Shown here piece by piece: positions 10,068 through 18,407 of a DNA stretch of 64,000 nucleotides. Made by a program: the position numbers and the translations under genes. The notes beneath the pieces are model-generated. The model was not told where the DNA came from and made no database searches. It worked only from the letters and a program-made list of their open reading frames with translations. Positions within the stretch are counted from its first letter, which is position 1, and the number at the start of each line of letters is the position of its first letter. Source of the DNA: [Synechococcus] sp. NIES-970 (GTDB taxonomy: Bacteria > Cyanobacteriota > Cyanobacteriia > Cyanobacteriales > MRBY01); the NCBI GenBank assembly GCA_002356215.1, contig AP017959.1:1302001-1366000 (forward strand), read 5' to 3'.

Positions 10068-11135
10068 ATGACTTTATCCTTTGATCCTGCCCCTACCGAA
10101 GCACGGGTTAAACAATTTTGGCAACTGACTGCCAGTTTTGGGATGGAACGGAATGCTTACCATAATTATCTCAATGAAATTGTCAGCGATCGCTACACGT
10201 TGATCAATGGGCTCCAGATTTTGCGCGATGAGCTCCAACTGGCCGCCTCAAGCCCAACGGATATTAAGGCCTGTGGGGCAGATATGAGTTTGCCCAGTGT
10301 GGTCACTACCCTCGCCTACACCAACTGCGGCGATCGCATCCACCAGGGAGAAGCGACGAAGCGCTATCGAGATGTGGTGGCCTCCCGCTTTGCGACCCTC
10401 TCAGAAATCGGCGAATTAAAATTAGAGGCTTTTTTCCCAGCAGGGGGCGGCATTGATGACGGGGAGACCCTTGCCCATGTGACCGTTGCCCATGAGTTGG
10501 ATGAATCCCTAAAGCGCCGGGTGTATGAGGGTAACCCCCAATCGATTTCTTTGGTGGCGATCGATCTCAAAACCCATGTGGGCCGTCTGCGCCAGGATGG
10601 AAAACAGGTTTATGGTAAAACCCGCGAATCCCCCTGGCGCGAGCCCCGGGATGCTTGCGGGGCGATCGTTGGCACGCTCCGCAATTACAATGCTCACAAC
10701 CCGATCCATCGACGGATTCGCAACGATTTGGGGGAAGAAAATTTTCACTTTCTCGCCCATAATGCCGTGCTGACCGACACGAAAAAAATTGACATTACGA
10801 TGGCGGTGGCCGCCCATATTGTCGCAATTCGGGGCATTCGGAATACCGCCATGGCGATCGCCCAAGAATTAGATGAACGGGGTTTAGCCCACTTAACCGC
10901 CAGTACCACGGTGAACCGCCCCTCCCGCGATGATTTGGTGATTTATCTCGCCCGGGCCACAGTATTTAATGGCAATATCAAGATCCAAAGTTTAGGCACA
11001 GACGCCCGTTTATATGGTGGCAAAATCGTTGAATATGCGGGAGAAAGACGTCTCCAATTGCACTATTCAGATTGGGACTTAGAAAATCTCCCCATCGAAG
11101 AAATTCCCTACCAAGTGCGTTCATCGGGGTTATAG
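10068..11135 (+). CDS. Conserved protein of unknown function, about 355 aa
   Basis: I do not recognise this family. The protein is soluble, with no signal peptide or membrane helix. Notable conserved-looking segments are ACGADMSLPSVVTTLAYT, a glycine-rich FFPAGGGIDDGET, and a His-rich stretch NAVLTDTKKIDITMAVAAHI with HNPIHRRIRNDLG before it. A late STTVNRPSRDDLVIYLARA and the end DLENLPIEEIPYQVR also look structured. The ATG at 10068 is preferred over a GTG at 10023, which would add an odd hydrophobic and basic stretch. HIP1 octamers occur in frame. It is flanked by long intergenic regions and appears monocistronic. Confidence 0.8.
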   Translation: MTLSFDPAPTEARVKQFWQLTASFGMERNAYHNYLNEIVSDRYTLINGLQILRDELQLAASSPTDIKACGADMSLPSVVTTLAYTNCGDRIHQGEATKRYRDVVASRFATLSEIGELKLEAFFPAGGGIDDGETLAHVTVAHELDESLKRRVYEGNPQSISLVAIDLKTHVGRLRQDGKQVYGKTRESPWREPRDACGAIVGTLRNYNAHNPIHRRIRNDLGEENFHFLAHNAVLTDTKKIDITMAVAAHIVAIRGIRNTAMAIAQELDERGLAHLTASTTVNRPSRDDLVIYLARATVFNGNIKIQSLGTDARLYGGKIVEYAGERRLQLHYSDWDLENLPIEEIPYQVRSSGL

Positions 11136-11362
11136 TAAATCGCCAAAAACAGTAGGCGATCGCCTCTCTATTCAACTCATTCAATGATTAGCAAGCTGGC
11201 AAAAAATACCTCAGAGACAATATAACGATAGAAAAAAGTAATCTCCTATACATTGCAAAGAATCCCTAATCTTCTCAAATGACAACTACAACACCATAAA
11301 TTAACTTTTTCAACGCAAAACCCTCTAAATAAATAGATATGCTATCCTGGTTGAGACAAAAT

Positions 11363-11516
11363 CGTTTCTGCCTAAGCTACTCAGACGTTAAAAAGAGTAA
11401 AACGGAGGAACCACCGTCCTATTTTTTAGGACTTTGGGGCTAATTCCAAGATTTCTTGGAAAGGATATCTCTCAGTCCTCGCCCGTCAGCTAACTTCGTC
11501 GGCAATGAGGGAAACG
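11363..11516 (+). ncRNA. c-di-AMP riboswitch (ydaO-yuaA type)
   Basis: The region shows the conserved blocks of the ydaO-yuaA riboswitch in the right order. They are CGGAGGAACCA (11403-11413), TGGGGCTAATT (11435-11445) and the near-invariant CCCGTCAGCTAACTTCGTCG (11482-11501). CGTTTC (11363-11368) can pair with GAAACG (11511-11516) to close the P1 helix. Two internal hairpins are perfect: GTCCTA/TAGGAC (11416-11433) and TTCCAAGA/TCTTGGAA (11444-11461). This class binds cyclic di-AMP and usually turns expression off when the ligand is high. It lies 283 bp upstream of a permease gene on the same strand. TCCCATC and GATGGGA downstream (about 11537-11582) can pair and may belong to the expression platform. 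Confidence 0.88.
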
Positions 11517-11799
11517 GAAATATTAAATATCCGTCATCCCATCAAAACAATCACCACTCTACACCCTTGATTTATGGATGGGAATATTTATGGAAGTTTT
11601 TAGTCAATAACATACTGCTTAAGTCTTATTAAGTTTATTTTATCTAAGTCATCTGTTCTAAAGACAGGTTTTAGATAGTAACAACAACAACAACAAATAG
11701 CAAACCGAACTCATTTGTAGACAAATCACTAGATTTTTTATTTGGTAATAGTTTATTTTGCCAAAATTTTAAAATCACCATTTAGTTTCGACAGAAAAT

Positions 11800-13131
11800 A
11801 TGAATTTAGAAGCCTGGATTGCCTTGGCAACTTTTGTTGTCGTATTTGTTAGTATTGTTTTTGAAAAAATTCACCTCACCGCAGCGGCTCTACTGGGAGC
11901 CCTAGTGCTTGTTTTTGCCCATGTGATGACTCTCACAGAAGCAGTTGGCTATATTAGCCAAAGCTACGCAACATTGGCCTTGTTTTTTGGGGTAATGGTC
12001 TTGGTTCGGGCCTTTGAACCGACAAAAATCTTTGAATATATCGCCACAAAAATGGTAATTGCAGCCAAGGGGAGTGGCAAATTACTTTTACTAGGCATTG
12101 TTTTAATGACTGCGCCTATTTGTGCCGTCTTGCCCAATGCCACCACAGTTATGCTGCTCGCCCCACTGATTCCTCCAATTGCCCAAGAAATTGGTGTTGA
12201 TTTTGTGCCTCTGCTTACTTTAATGGTTTTTGTGGCAAATAGTGCTGGATTACTGACTATTGTTGGCGATCCAGCTACTTATCTCATTGGTGATGCGGTT
12301 AATCTTAGTTTTTTGGACTATCTTCAGCGCCTCAGTTTCGGCGGTGTACTCGCAATTGTTGTTGTTGTTTTATTATTACCTCTTGTTTTTAAAGACATCT
12401 GGCAGACAACCTTTACGGATCTCAGTCATCTACCCAATCCCAAAGTTAATCATCCCCGGGTTTTAGCATTGGGCGGTGTCTTGATCTTTTTTGTGCTGCT
12501 TTTATTTGTTATTGGCGAGTCTCTGCCTGTGCCCATTGTGCCGGCAGCGGTGGCTTTGTTAGGGGCGGCTCTAGCATTAACTTTGGCTCATCAAAGTAAA
12601 ATTGACACGGTTAATAATATCCTCAAAGATGTGGACTGGAGTACGCTGCTCTTCTTTATGTCTATTTTCGTCCTAATCGGAGGGCTAGAAAAAACAGGTG
12701 TTGTTAGTCAAATATCTGGTGTTTTAGCTGTTATTTTAGGTAAAAATATTCTTTTAGGCTCGATTCTCATTGTCTTTGTTGTCGGTATTTTATCAAGTTT
12801 AGTGCCGAATATTCCCTTGGTAGTCGCGATGATTCCTCTACTAAAAGAGTATTTAGTGAATGTTGATCTGCTCGGCTCTGAGTTTCTAGATCCCAATGTT
12901 GCTGGCCAATTCCCACCGGTTGTATTACCGTTGTTTTACGCCATGATGTACGGGGCAACCCTCGGTGGAAATGGTACATTGTTAGGCGCTTCTTCAAATA
13001 TTGTGGCAGCGGGAATTGCTGAGTTACATGGAGGGAAAATGTCATTCCACAAATTCCTCAAATACAGTATCCCGATCACGGCGACCCAACTCACTGTCTC
13101 AGCTGTATATATGCTGACTTTTTTCCTTTAA
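11800..13131 (+). CDS. Ion transporter (IT) superfamily permease, ArsB/NhaD/SLC13-like
   Basis: This is a 443-aa integral membrane protein with about 11-12 helices of the ArsB/NhaD permease type in the ion transporter superfamily. Each half carries a polar re-entrant-type segment: VLPNATTVMLLAP in the first and SSLVPNIPLVVAMIPL then GGNGTLLGASSNIVAAG in the second. The substrate cannot be read from sequence; Na+/H+ exchange, anion or dicarboxylate transport are all known in this superfamily. The riboswitch upstream ties it to c-di-AMP, which controls potassium and osmolyte transport in other bacteria, so an osmotic or ionic role is likely. The gene is AT-richer than its neighbours and contains no HIP1 octamer. 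ATG at 11800 is the only good start. Confidence 0.88.
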   Translation: MNLEAWIALATFVVVFVSIVFEKIHLTAAALLGALVLVFAHVMTLTEAVGYISQSYATLALFFGVMVLVRAFEPTKIFEYIATKMVIAAKGSGKLLLLGIVLMTAPICAVLPNATTVMLLAPLIPPIAQEIGVDFVPLLTLMVFVANSAGLLTIVGDPATYLIGDAVNLSFLDYLQRLSFGGVLAIVVVVLLLPLVFKDIWQTTFTDLSHLPNPKVNHPRVLALGGVLIFFVLLLFVIGESLPVPIVPAAVALLGAALALTLAHQSKIDTVNNILKDVDWSTLLFFMSIFVLIGGLEKTGVVSQISGVLAVILGKNILLGSILIVFVVGILSSLVPNIPLVVAMIPLLKEYLVNVDLLGSEFLDPNVAGQFPPVVLPLFYAMMYGATLGGNGTLLGASSNIVAAGIAELHGGKMSFHKFLKYSIPITATQLTVSAVYMLTFFL

Positions 13132-13152
13132 AATTAAGTCAAATTCACGCAC

Positions 13153-14649
13153 TTATTTCTGCTTTTGGTGATTAATGATCACATCCCTTAAGCCCTCGAG
13201 GGTATATTCTTTAGCTTCAAGATCTACCCGCTGCAATAATTCCAAACAGACTTGGGACGTTTGAGGGCCAATGGAGACAATTTTAGCTTTTTCTAAAACC
13301 CTAAAATCCCCTCCTTGTTGTTGTAATAAGTGCCAAAAATTACGGACTGTTTTTGAGCTGGCAAAGGTTATAAAATCAATTTTCTGAGCCTGGATTGCTT
13401 GCCAAACGTGGGGCGGGATCCTAAAAGGACAACCGGATTCATAGGCAGGTACTTCGACAATTTCTGCCCCTTGTTGTGAGAGTTCTTGCACAAGAATGTC
13501 GCGTCCCCCGGTTTCAACCCGAGGAAAAAGAATCTTTTGATGTCGCAGAGATTCCGGGAAGTTTTCAACCAAAGAATCGGCAATAAAATCAGGGGGAATA
13601 TAATCTGCCTTTAGACCATGGTTCCGTAAAAATTTTTCTGTTTTTTTCCCCACCACCGCGATTTTCAAATTCCCCAGGGCACGGGCATCTTTCCCTAAAG
13701 TTTCGAGCCGCTGAAAGAAGTATTCAACGCCGTTGGCCGAGGTGAGGATCAGCCAACTGAACGTTTCCAGGGAGGCGATCGCCTGATCGAGGGGTTCCCA
13801 GGTGGAGGGCTCGCGAATTTCCAAAGCAGGCATTTCAAGGATGTTTGCACCGGTTTCTGCTAAAAGCGCAGTAAATTCACTCGATTGCGACGCAGCGCGG
13901 GTAATTAGAATTGTTTTTCCCTGTAAAGGTGCCTGATACATATAATCCTCCCGGAGACTGACAACTTGACCCACAATGATCACACAGGGAGACAATTTTT
14001 GAATCGTTGCGGTCTGCTCCGTAATCGTCTGTAATGTTCCTGTCCAGGCTCGCTGCTCTGGTAGGCCCGCTGCCCGGATGATCGCCACTAGGGTTTGGGG
14101 CGATCGCCCCGCCGCCATCAACCGGTCGCAAATTTCGGCTAAATTACGCCCCCCCATCAAAAACACGAGGGTTTCTAGTTGGGCGAGGGCTGACCAGTCG
14201 AAGGCCCCTAGGTTATGGGCTGTCCCCACAAAAAAGCCCCGGCTCAAATCCTTGTGGGTCAAGGGAATCCCCGCCAATAGCGGTGCGGCCAAGGCCGATG
14301 AAATCCCGGGAATCACCTCAAAGTCACAAGCCGCTTCTTTCAGTGCCAAAATCTCCGGATGCGATCGCCCAAAAATATACGGATCTCCCCCCTTCAGGCG
14401 CACCACCCGTTTGCCCGACTGCCCATATTTCACCAACAGGCGATCGATGTCCCCTTGGGGTGTGCTTTTTTCGCCCCCCCGTTTCCCGACGAAGAGCCGC
14501 AAACAATCCTGGGGCAAAATGTCTAGCAATTCCTGGGAACCCAGGGCATCATAAATGACCACCTCCGCCCGCTTTAGGATCTCCCAACCCCGCACCGTCA
14601 AATAATCCCTTGTCCCTAAACCAGCCCCCAACAAAAATACTTTCCCCAT
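13153..14649 (-). CDS. cobA-hemD: Uroporphyrinogen-III C-methyltransferase / uroporphyrinogen-III synthase fusion
   Basis: This is a bifunctional protein of 498 aa. The N-terminal half (about 1-240) is an S-adenosylmethionine-dependent uroporphyrinogen-III methyltransferase, with GAGLGTRDYLTVRG, RLKGGDPYIFGR and VIPGISSALAAPLLAGIPLTH. The C-terminal half (about 250-498) is uroporphyrinogen-III synthase, starting at GKTILITRAASQSSEFTALL and including ITFASSKTVRNFW. It sits at the branch where uroporphyrinogen III is made for heme and chlorophyll, then methylated toward siroheme and cobalamin. The ATG at 14649 (MGKVFLLGAG) is chosen over an upstream one because it matches the family N-terminus. 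It is convergent with the permease and divergent from clpR. Confidence 0.94.
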   Translation of the reverse strand: MGKVFLLGAGLGTRDYLTVRGWEILKRAEVVIYDALGSQELLDILPQDCLRLFVGKRGGEKSTPQGDIDRLLVKYGQSGKRVVRLKGGDPYIFGRSHPEILALKEAACDFEVIPGISSALAAPLLAGIPLTHKDLSRGFFVGTAHNLGAFDWSALAQLETLVFLMGGRNLAEICDRLMAAGRSPQTLVAIIRAAGLPEQRAWTGTLQTITEQTATIQKLSPCVIIVGQVVSLREDYMYQAPLQGKTILITRAASQSSEFTALLAETGANILEMPALEIREPSTWEPLDQAIASLETFSWLILTSANGVEYFFQRLETLGKDARALGNLKIAVVGKKTEKFLRNHGLKADYIPPDFIADSLVENFPESLRHQKILFPRVETGGRDILVQELSQQGAEIVEVPAYESGCPFRIPPHVWQAIQAQKIDFITFASSKTVRNFWHLLQQQGGDFRVLEKAKIVSIGPQTSQVCLELLQRVDLEAKEYTLEGLRDVIINHQKQK

Positions 14650-14770
14650 ATGCGATCGCCCTAAACCACCGTCAAACCTTGCGTTAAAATTAGATGCTAA
14701 GACAAAATCAGACAAAAACACCCCCCAAGCCGTAACTCCAACGGGTTACCCAACGCATTACAAAGATCCT

Positions 14771-15457
14771 ATGAACTCACCGATTCAGGCTGTACAAGCA
14801 CCCTATCGAGGTGGCGGCTCCACCTACAGGACGCCACCGCCAGATCTCCCCTCCCTTCTGTTAAAAGAGCGGATCGTTTACCTCGGCCTTCCCCTCGTCT
14901 CCCCCGATGAGTACAAAGATCAAATCGGTGTCGATGTGACCGAACTGATCATCGCCCAACTGTTGTTTTTACAGTTCGATGACCCCGACAAGCCCATCTA
15001 CATGTACATCAACTCCACCGGCACTTCCTGGTATGGGGGCGATTCCATCGGCTTTGAAACCGAAGCCTTTGCCATCTGCGATACCCTCAACTACATTACG
15101 CCGCCAGTGCATACCATTTGCCTCGGTCAGGCCATGGGCACTGCCGCGATGATCCTCGCGGCGGGGACAAAAGGTTGTCGGGCTAGCCTGCCCCACTCCT
15201 CGATCATCCTTCACCAAGCGCGCCAAGGGGCCCAGGGCCAAGCCTCCGATATTCAAATCCGCGCCAAGGAAGTGATCGAAAACAAGCGGACAATCCTACA
15301 GATGATGTCTAAATACACCGGTCAAGCGATCGAAAAACTTGAAAAAGACACGGACCGGATGTTCTACATGACCCCCCACCAAGCTCTCGAATACGGCATT
15401 ATCGATAAAGTGCTCGAAAGCTCGAAGGATCTACCTTCCCCCGTCCCTGCCCTGTAA
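14771..15457 (+). CDS. clpR: ClpR, inactive ClpP-family subunit
   Basis: This is a ClpP-family subunit of 228 aa without the nucleophile. Aligned with the next gene, the Ser of GLAASMGAF is replaced by Gly123 in GQAMGTAAM, while a His in IILHQ (residue 149) and the later DTDR motif are kept. This is the defining feature of ClpR, which in cyanobacteria and plastids forms mixed rings with ClpP3 that work with ClpC. It has an extra N-terminal extension (residues 1-28) rich in Pro, Gly and Tyr. It lies 63 bp upstream of clpP3 in the conserved clpR-clpP3 pair. Confidence 0.95.
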   Translation: MNSPIQAVQAPYRGGGSTYRTPPPDLPSLLLKERIVYLGLPLVSPDEYKDQIGVDVTELIIAQLLFLQFDDPDKPIYMYINSTGTSWYGGDSIGFETEAFAICDTLNYITPPVHTICLGQAMGTAAMILAAGTKGCRASLPHSSIILHQARQGAQGQASDIQIRAKEVIENKRTILQMMSKYTGQAIEKLEKDTDRMFYMTPHQALEYGIIDKVLESSKDLPSPVPAL

Positions 15458-15520
15458 TTTTAGGAAATCCCCAAAATTACGCTATTTTTCCCATTGTCCA
15501 GATCAAGGTAAACAAATCCC

Positions 15521-16120
15521 ATGCCCATCGGTGTTCCCAAGGTTCCCTATCAAATGCCCGGTCAGCCCTATTCTGACTGGATCAATATCTACGATCGCCT
15601 CTACCGTGAGCGGATCATTTTTCTCGGTCGGGGTGTGAATGATGCTTTGGCAAACCAGATTATTGCCATCATGCTTTACCTCGATTCTGAAGATCCCAGC
15701 AAACCGATCTATCTCTACATCAACTCCCCCGGTGGCTCTGTTACGGCGGGCCTTGCCATTTATGACACGATGAAGCACATCAAGTCAGAGGTGGTGACCA
15801 TTTGCGTTGGGTTAGCCGCTTCTATGGGGGCGTTTTTGCTATCTGCAGGGACAAAAGGTAAACGTCTTGCCCTCCCCCACTCGCGGATCATGATTCACCA
15901 GCCCCTCGGCGGCATCCAAGGTCGGCGTCAGGCGACGGATATCGACATTGAGGCGAAGGAAATTATCCGCATTAAGCACCAACTCAACGAATTGATGGCT
16001 AACCACACAGGCCAGTCCATTGAGAAAATTGAGAAGGACACAGACCGGGATTACTTTATGTCGGCCCAAGAAGCGATGGAATACGGCTTGATCGATAAAG
16101 TGATCGAAGAGCGTCCCTAA
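15521..16120 (+). CDS. clpP3: ATP-dependent Clp protease proteolytic subunit ClpP3
   Basis: This is an active serine-protease subunit of the Clp complex, 199 aa. The catalytic triad is complete: Ser101 in GLAASMGAF, His126 in IMIHQP and Asp175 in KDTDRDYFM. With ClpR it makes the essential ClpP3/R core that works with ClpC and the adaptor ClpS in cyanobacteria. The symbol clpP3 rests on its pairing with clpR. It is followed by a hairpin with a T-run at 16152-16184. Confidence 0.95.
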   Translation: MPIGVPKVPYQMPGQPYSDWINIYDRLYRERIIFLGRGVNDALANQIIAIMLYLDSEDPSKPIYLYINSPGGSVTAGLAIYDTMKHIKSEVVTICVGLAASMGAFLLSAGTKGKRLALPHSRIMIHQPLGGIQGRRQATDIDIEAKEIIRIKHQLNELMANHTGQSIEKIEKDTDRDYFMSAQEAMEYGLIDKVIEERP

Positions 16121-16151
16121 TTTTTGCCTGATTTTTCCCCTGAAACTCCCC

Positions 16152-16184
16152 AAGCATTCTTTTTCAAGAAAGGGTGCTTTTTTT
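16152..16184 (+). terminator. Rho-independent terminator after clpR-clpP3
   Basis: AAGCATTCTTT and GAAAGGGTGCTT form a stem with one bulge or wobble, followed by seven T residues. It lies 31 bp after the clpP3 stop and before the convergent miaA gene. Confidence 0.85.
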
Positions 16185-16223
16185 CTGATTGATCATTTCT
16201 AGCCCTGGTTTACCTGCAAACTT

Positions 16224-17123
16224 TTATAAAACGGGACTAATGAGCTTCAGAGCCTGGTCCAGGAGATCCGGAGCGGTGTTATCGAGCCAATGGATATCTG
16301 AATTGGCGCGGAACCAGGTGCGCTGGCGTTTGGCGAATTGGCGGGTGTGGAGGGCAGTGTTGGCGATCGCCCCGGCTAGGGTATCTCGACCCTGGATATA
16401 ATCTCGAAATTCGGCATAACCGAGGGTATTTAACAGCGGTAAATCCCAGCCATATTTTTGGCCCAAGCGTTCCACCTCGGCCACTAGACCCTGATCGACC
16501 ATCTGGTGGGTGCGTTGGCGGATCCGTTCGTCTAAATGATCGGGGTTGCAATCGAGGCCGATTTCTAAAATGGGATAACTGGGCGGATTTTCCCCCTGTT
16601 GCTGACTAATGGGCGCTCCTGTGACATAAAACACCTCCAAGGCGCGGAGGGTACGCACTTGGTCATTGGGATGAATTTTTTCGCAGGCGGTGGGATCGAC
16701 TTGTTGGAGCAGCTTGTAGCTATAAACTTGGCCTAGTTCAGTCAATTGTTGACGTAGGTTTGCTTGGGGTGAAACCCGGGGGATTTTTAGCCCCTTGGTA
16801 ATTGCTTTGATGTAAAGCCCGGTGCCACCGACGAGTAAAACGGGTTTATCTCCAGCGTGAAGCTGGGCGATGAGTGCCTGGGCTTGGGCTTGGTACTCCG
16901 CCAGAGTGGGGGTCTCTGTGGGTTCACAAATATCGATGAGGTAATGGGGGACCTGTTCTAATTCAGCGGCGCTCGGTTTGGCCGTACCAATGTCAAATTC
17001 TTTGTAAATTTGCCGAGAATCAGCGCTGAGAATCACTGTATCGAGCTTTTCGGCAAGTTTCAGGGCTAGACCAGACTTTCCTGTGGCCGTGGCCCCGCAG
17101 ATCACGATTAGAGGCGCTGCCAT
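16224..17123 (-). CDS. miaA: tRNA dimethylallyltransferase
   Basis: MiaA adds a dimethylallyl group to N6 of adenosine 37 in tRNAs that read codons starting with U. The 299-aa protein has the P-loop GATATGKSGLA near the N-terminus, then the DSRQIYKEFDIGTAKP motif and the VGGTGLYIKAI motif. The C-terminal QFAKRQRTWFR helix is typical of the family. The gene starts one base after the stop of the upstream thioredoxin-like gene on the same strand, so the two are probably co-transcribed. Confidence 0.96.
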   Translation of the reverse strand: MAAPLIVICGATATGKSGLALKLAEKLDTVILSADSRQIYKEFDIGTAKPSAAELEQVPHYLIDICEPTETPTLAEYQAQAQALIAQLHAGDKPVLLVGGTGLYIKAITKGLKIPRVSPQANLRQQLTELGQVYSYKLLQQVDPTACEKIHPNDQVRTLRALEVFYVTGAPISQQQGENPPSYPILEIGLDCNPDHLDERIRQRTHQMVDQGLVAEVERLGQKYGWDLPLLNTLGYAEFRDYIQGRDTLAGAIANTALHTRQFAKRQRTWFRANSDIHWLDNTAPDLLDQALKLISPVL

Positions 17124-17124
17124 A

Positions 17125-17460
17125 CTAGGGGATCACAACCCCGCGCAACAGTTGTTCTAGTTGAGCATTGAGGCGATCGCGGTCTTGAAACTTATCGATG
17201 CGTTCAATAATATCGCCCCCGTTAAAGAGGATTAAAGTCGGTAGAGTTTTGAGACGATAGGTGTTAGCGAGTTTAAGGTTGTCATCAGCATTAACATCCA
17301 CCAGGAGAAATTGTCCTTCCCACTCTTTTTGGAGCTTCACAAGGAAAGGATGGAGCAAATGACACAAACCACACCAAGGGGCCCAAAAGTTCACTAGGAC
17401 CGGCTGCTTGGCTTCTAAGACCGTTTGATTGAAATTTTCCTCGGTGATTGATAGAACCAT
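17125..17460 (-). CDS. Thioredoxin-like protein with CGLC active site
   Basis: This 111-aa thioredoxin-fold protein has the active site WAPWCGLCHLLHPF and the cis-proline segment TLPTLILFNGG. The redox motif is CGLC rather than the canonical CGPC. Losing the Pro between the cysteines usually raises the redox potential, so it may be less reducing than classical thioredoxin; this is inferred. It has no signal peptide and should be cytoplasmic. It lies directly upstream of miaA, separated by one base. Confidence 0.9.
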   Translation of the reverse strand: MVLSITEENFNQTVLEAKQPVLVNFWAPWCGLCHLLHPFLVKLQKEWEGQFLLVDVNADDNLKLANTYRLKTLPTLILFNGGDIIERIDKFQDRDRLNAQLEQLLRGVVIP

Positions 17461-17548
17461 AGTCTGCTCTGTTCTTTTCGCTCACATACTCACATTATCT
17501 TGGTCTCTTATCTTACCTGCATCGGTCCTGGGGATCATCTTTTTTTTG

Positions 17549-18265
17549 CTACCAGGGCACTTTTGCTGTCATCACCATCAGCCAAGGATGACCCCACCAG
17601 AGCAACGCAATAAAGGCGGTGACCCCCACGTAGGCCGGTTTAAGAAATTCACCCAGCTTGAGGGTTTGTTTTCCCTGCAAAATGGCTAGGAACGGAATGA
17701 TTGAGGTGCGTTCTTTTACGGCCAGAAAAGTTTTGCCATAGCGAGATTCAAGGCGGCGATCGCCATGCCATACAGCAAAGAGATGGTGGGCCATCAAGCC
17801 AACGGAGGTAAGCAGCGTAAAGGAACTACCGATCCAGAGAGTATGGGCAACACACCAAATCAACTGGCCAATCATCTGGGGATGGCGCGTAATTCGGGTG
17901 ATCCCCTTTTCGTAGAGGTGCACCTGGGGCTGCTTGACCGCGGCGATTTCCAATAAATTAAATGTGGAAGGATAGAGAAAGAAAAAGGAAATTGCTGAGA
18001 GCCACCACACCGTTGGTTGCACCCAGGCTTCCCCCTGCACCTGCCAGAGCACCAGGCCATCGTAACGATGATTAAAGAAATAGATGATTAAACCCGTGGC
18101 AAATGGAATACTGACTAAAGCAAAAAAAACTCGATACAATCGAGACCCTACTTTTTTTTCGCCCAGGGGACGCAACGCCGCCAAACCACTGTGGGCGATC
18201 GCAAAACCTACCAAAAGACCAGCCATAATCCAATGACTCGTCGAAAACCAGCTCAAATCCGCCAT
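17549..18265 (-). CDS. NnrU / Z-ISO family membrane protein
   Basis: This 238-aa protein with about six membrane helices belongs to the NnrU family. That family includes 15-cis-zeta-carotene isomerase (Z-ISO) of plants, a heme-dependent enzyme of carotenoid synthesis. Conserved His-rich stretches are seen at GFAIAHSGLAALRPLGE, FNHRYDG, RHPQMIGQLIWCVAHTLW and MAHHLFAVWHGDRRL; some of these His residues would be heme ligands in Z-ISO. Whether this copy has isomerase activity cannot be judged from sequence. It is divergent from rbcR with a 142-bp shared promoter region. Confidence 0.85.
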   Translation of the reverse strand: MADLSWFSTSHWIMAGLLVGFAIAHSGLAALRPLGEKKVGSRLYRVFFALVSIPFATGLIIYFFNHRYDGLVLWQVQGEAWVQPTVWWLSAISFFFLYPSTFNLLEIAAVKQPQVHLYEKGITRITRHPQMIGQLIWCVAHTLWIGSSFTLLTSVGLMAHHLFAVWHGDRRLESRYGKTFLAVKERTSIIPFLAILQGKQTLKLGEFLKPAYVGVTAFIALLWWGHPWLMVMTAKVPW

Positions 18266-18312
18266 AATTCCGTCGATCGAAGTATTTTACTTAAAATTAG
18301 TACAGGCTATAT

Positions 18313-18330
18313 TATCTCTGAAAAGAGATA
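18313..18330. promoter_or_regulatory. Palindrome in the divergent NnrU-like/rbcR promoter region
   Basis: TATCTCT and AGAGATA form a perfect 7-bp inverted repeat with a GAAA spacer, 78 bp upstream of the rbcR start. LysR-type regulators often bind dyad sites in their own divergent promoters, so this may be an RbcR operator. The spacing is not the classical T-N11-A, so the assignment is tentative. Confidence 0.4.
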
Positions 18331-18407
18331 CGATCCCCTTATTGTGGTACTGTCAATCATAAAACCAGCAGCGTTCCCTCTTTTTCACTCCCTTTTGCCG
18401 AGGCTGT

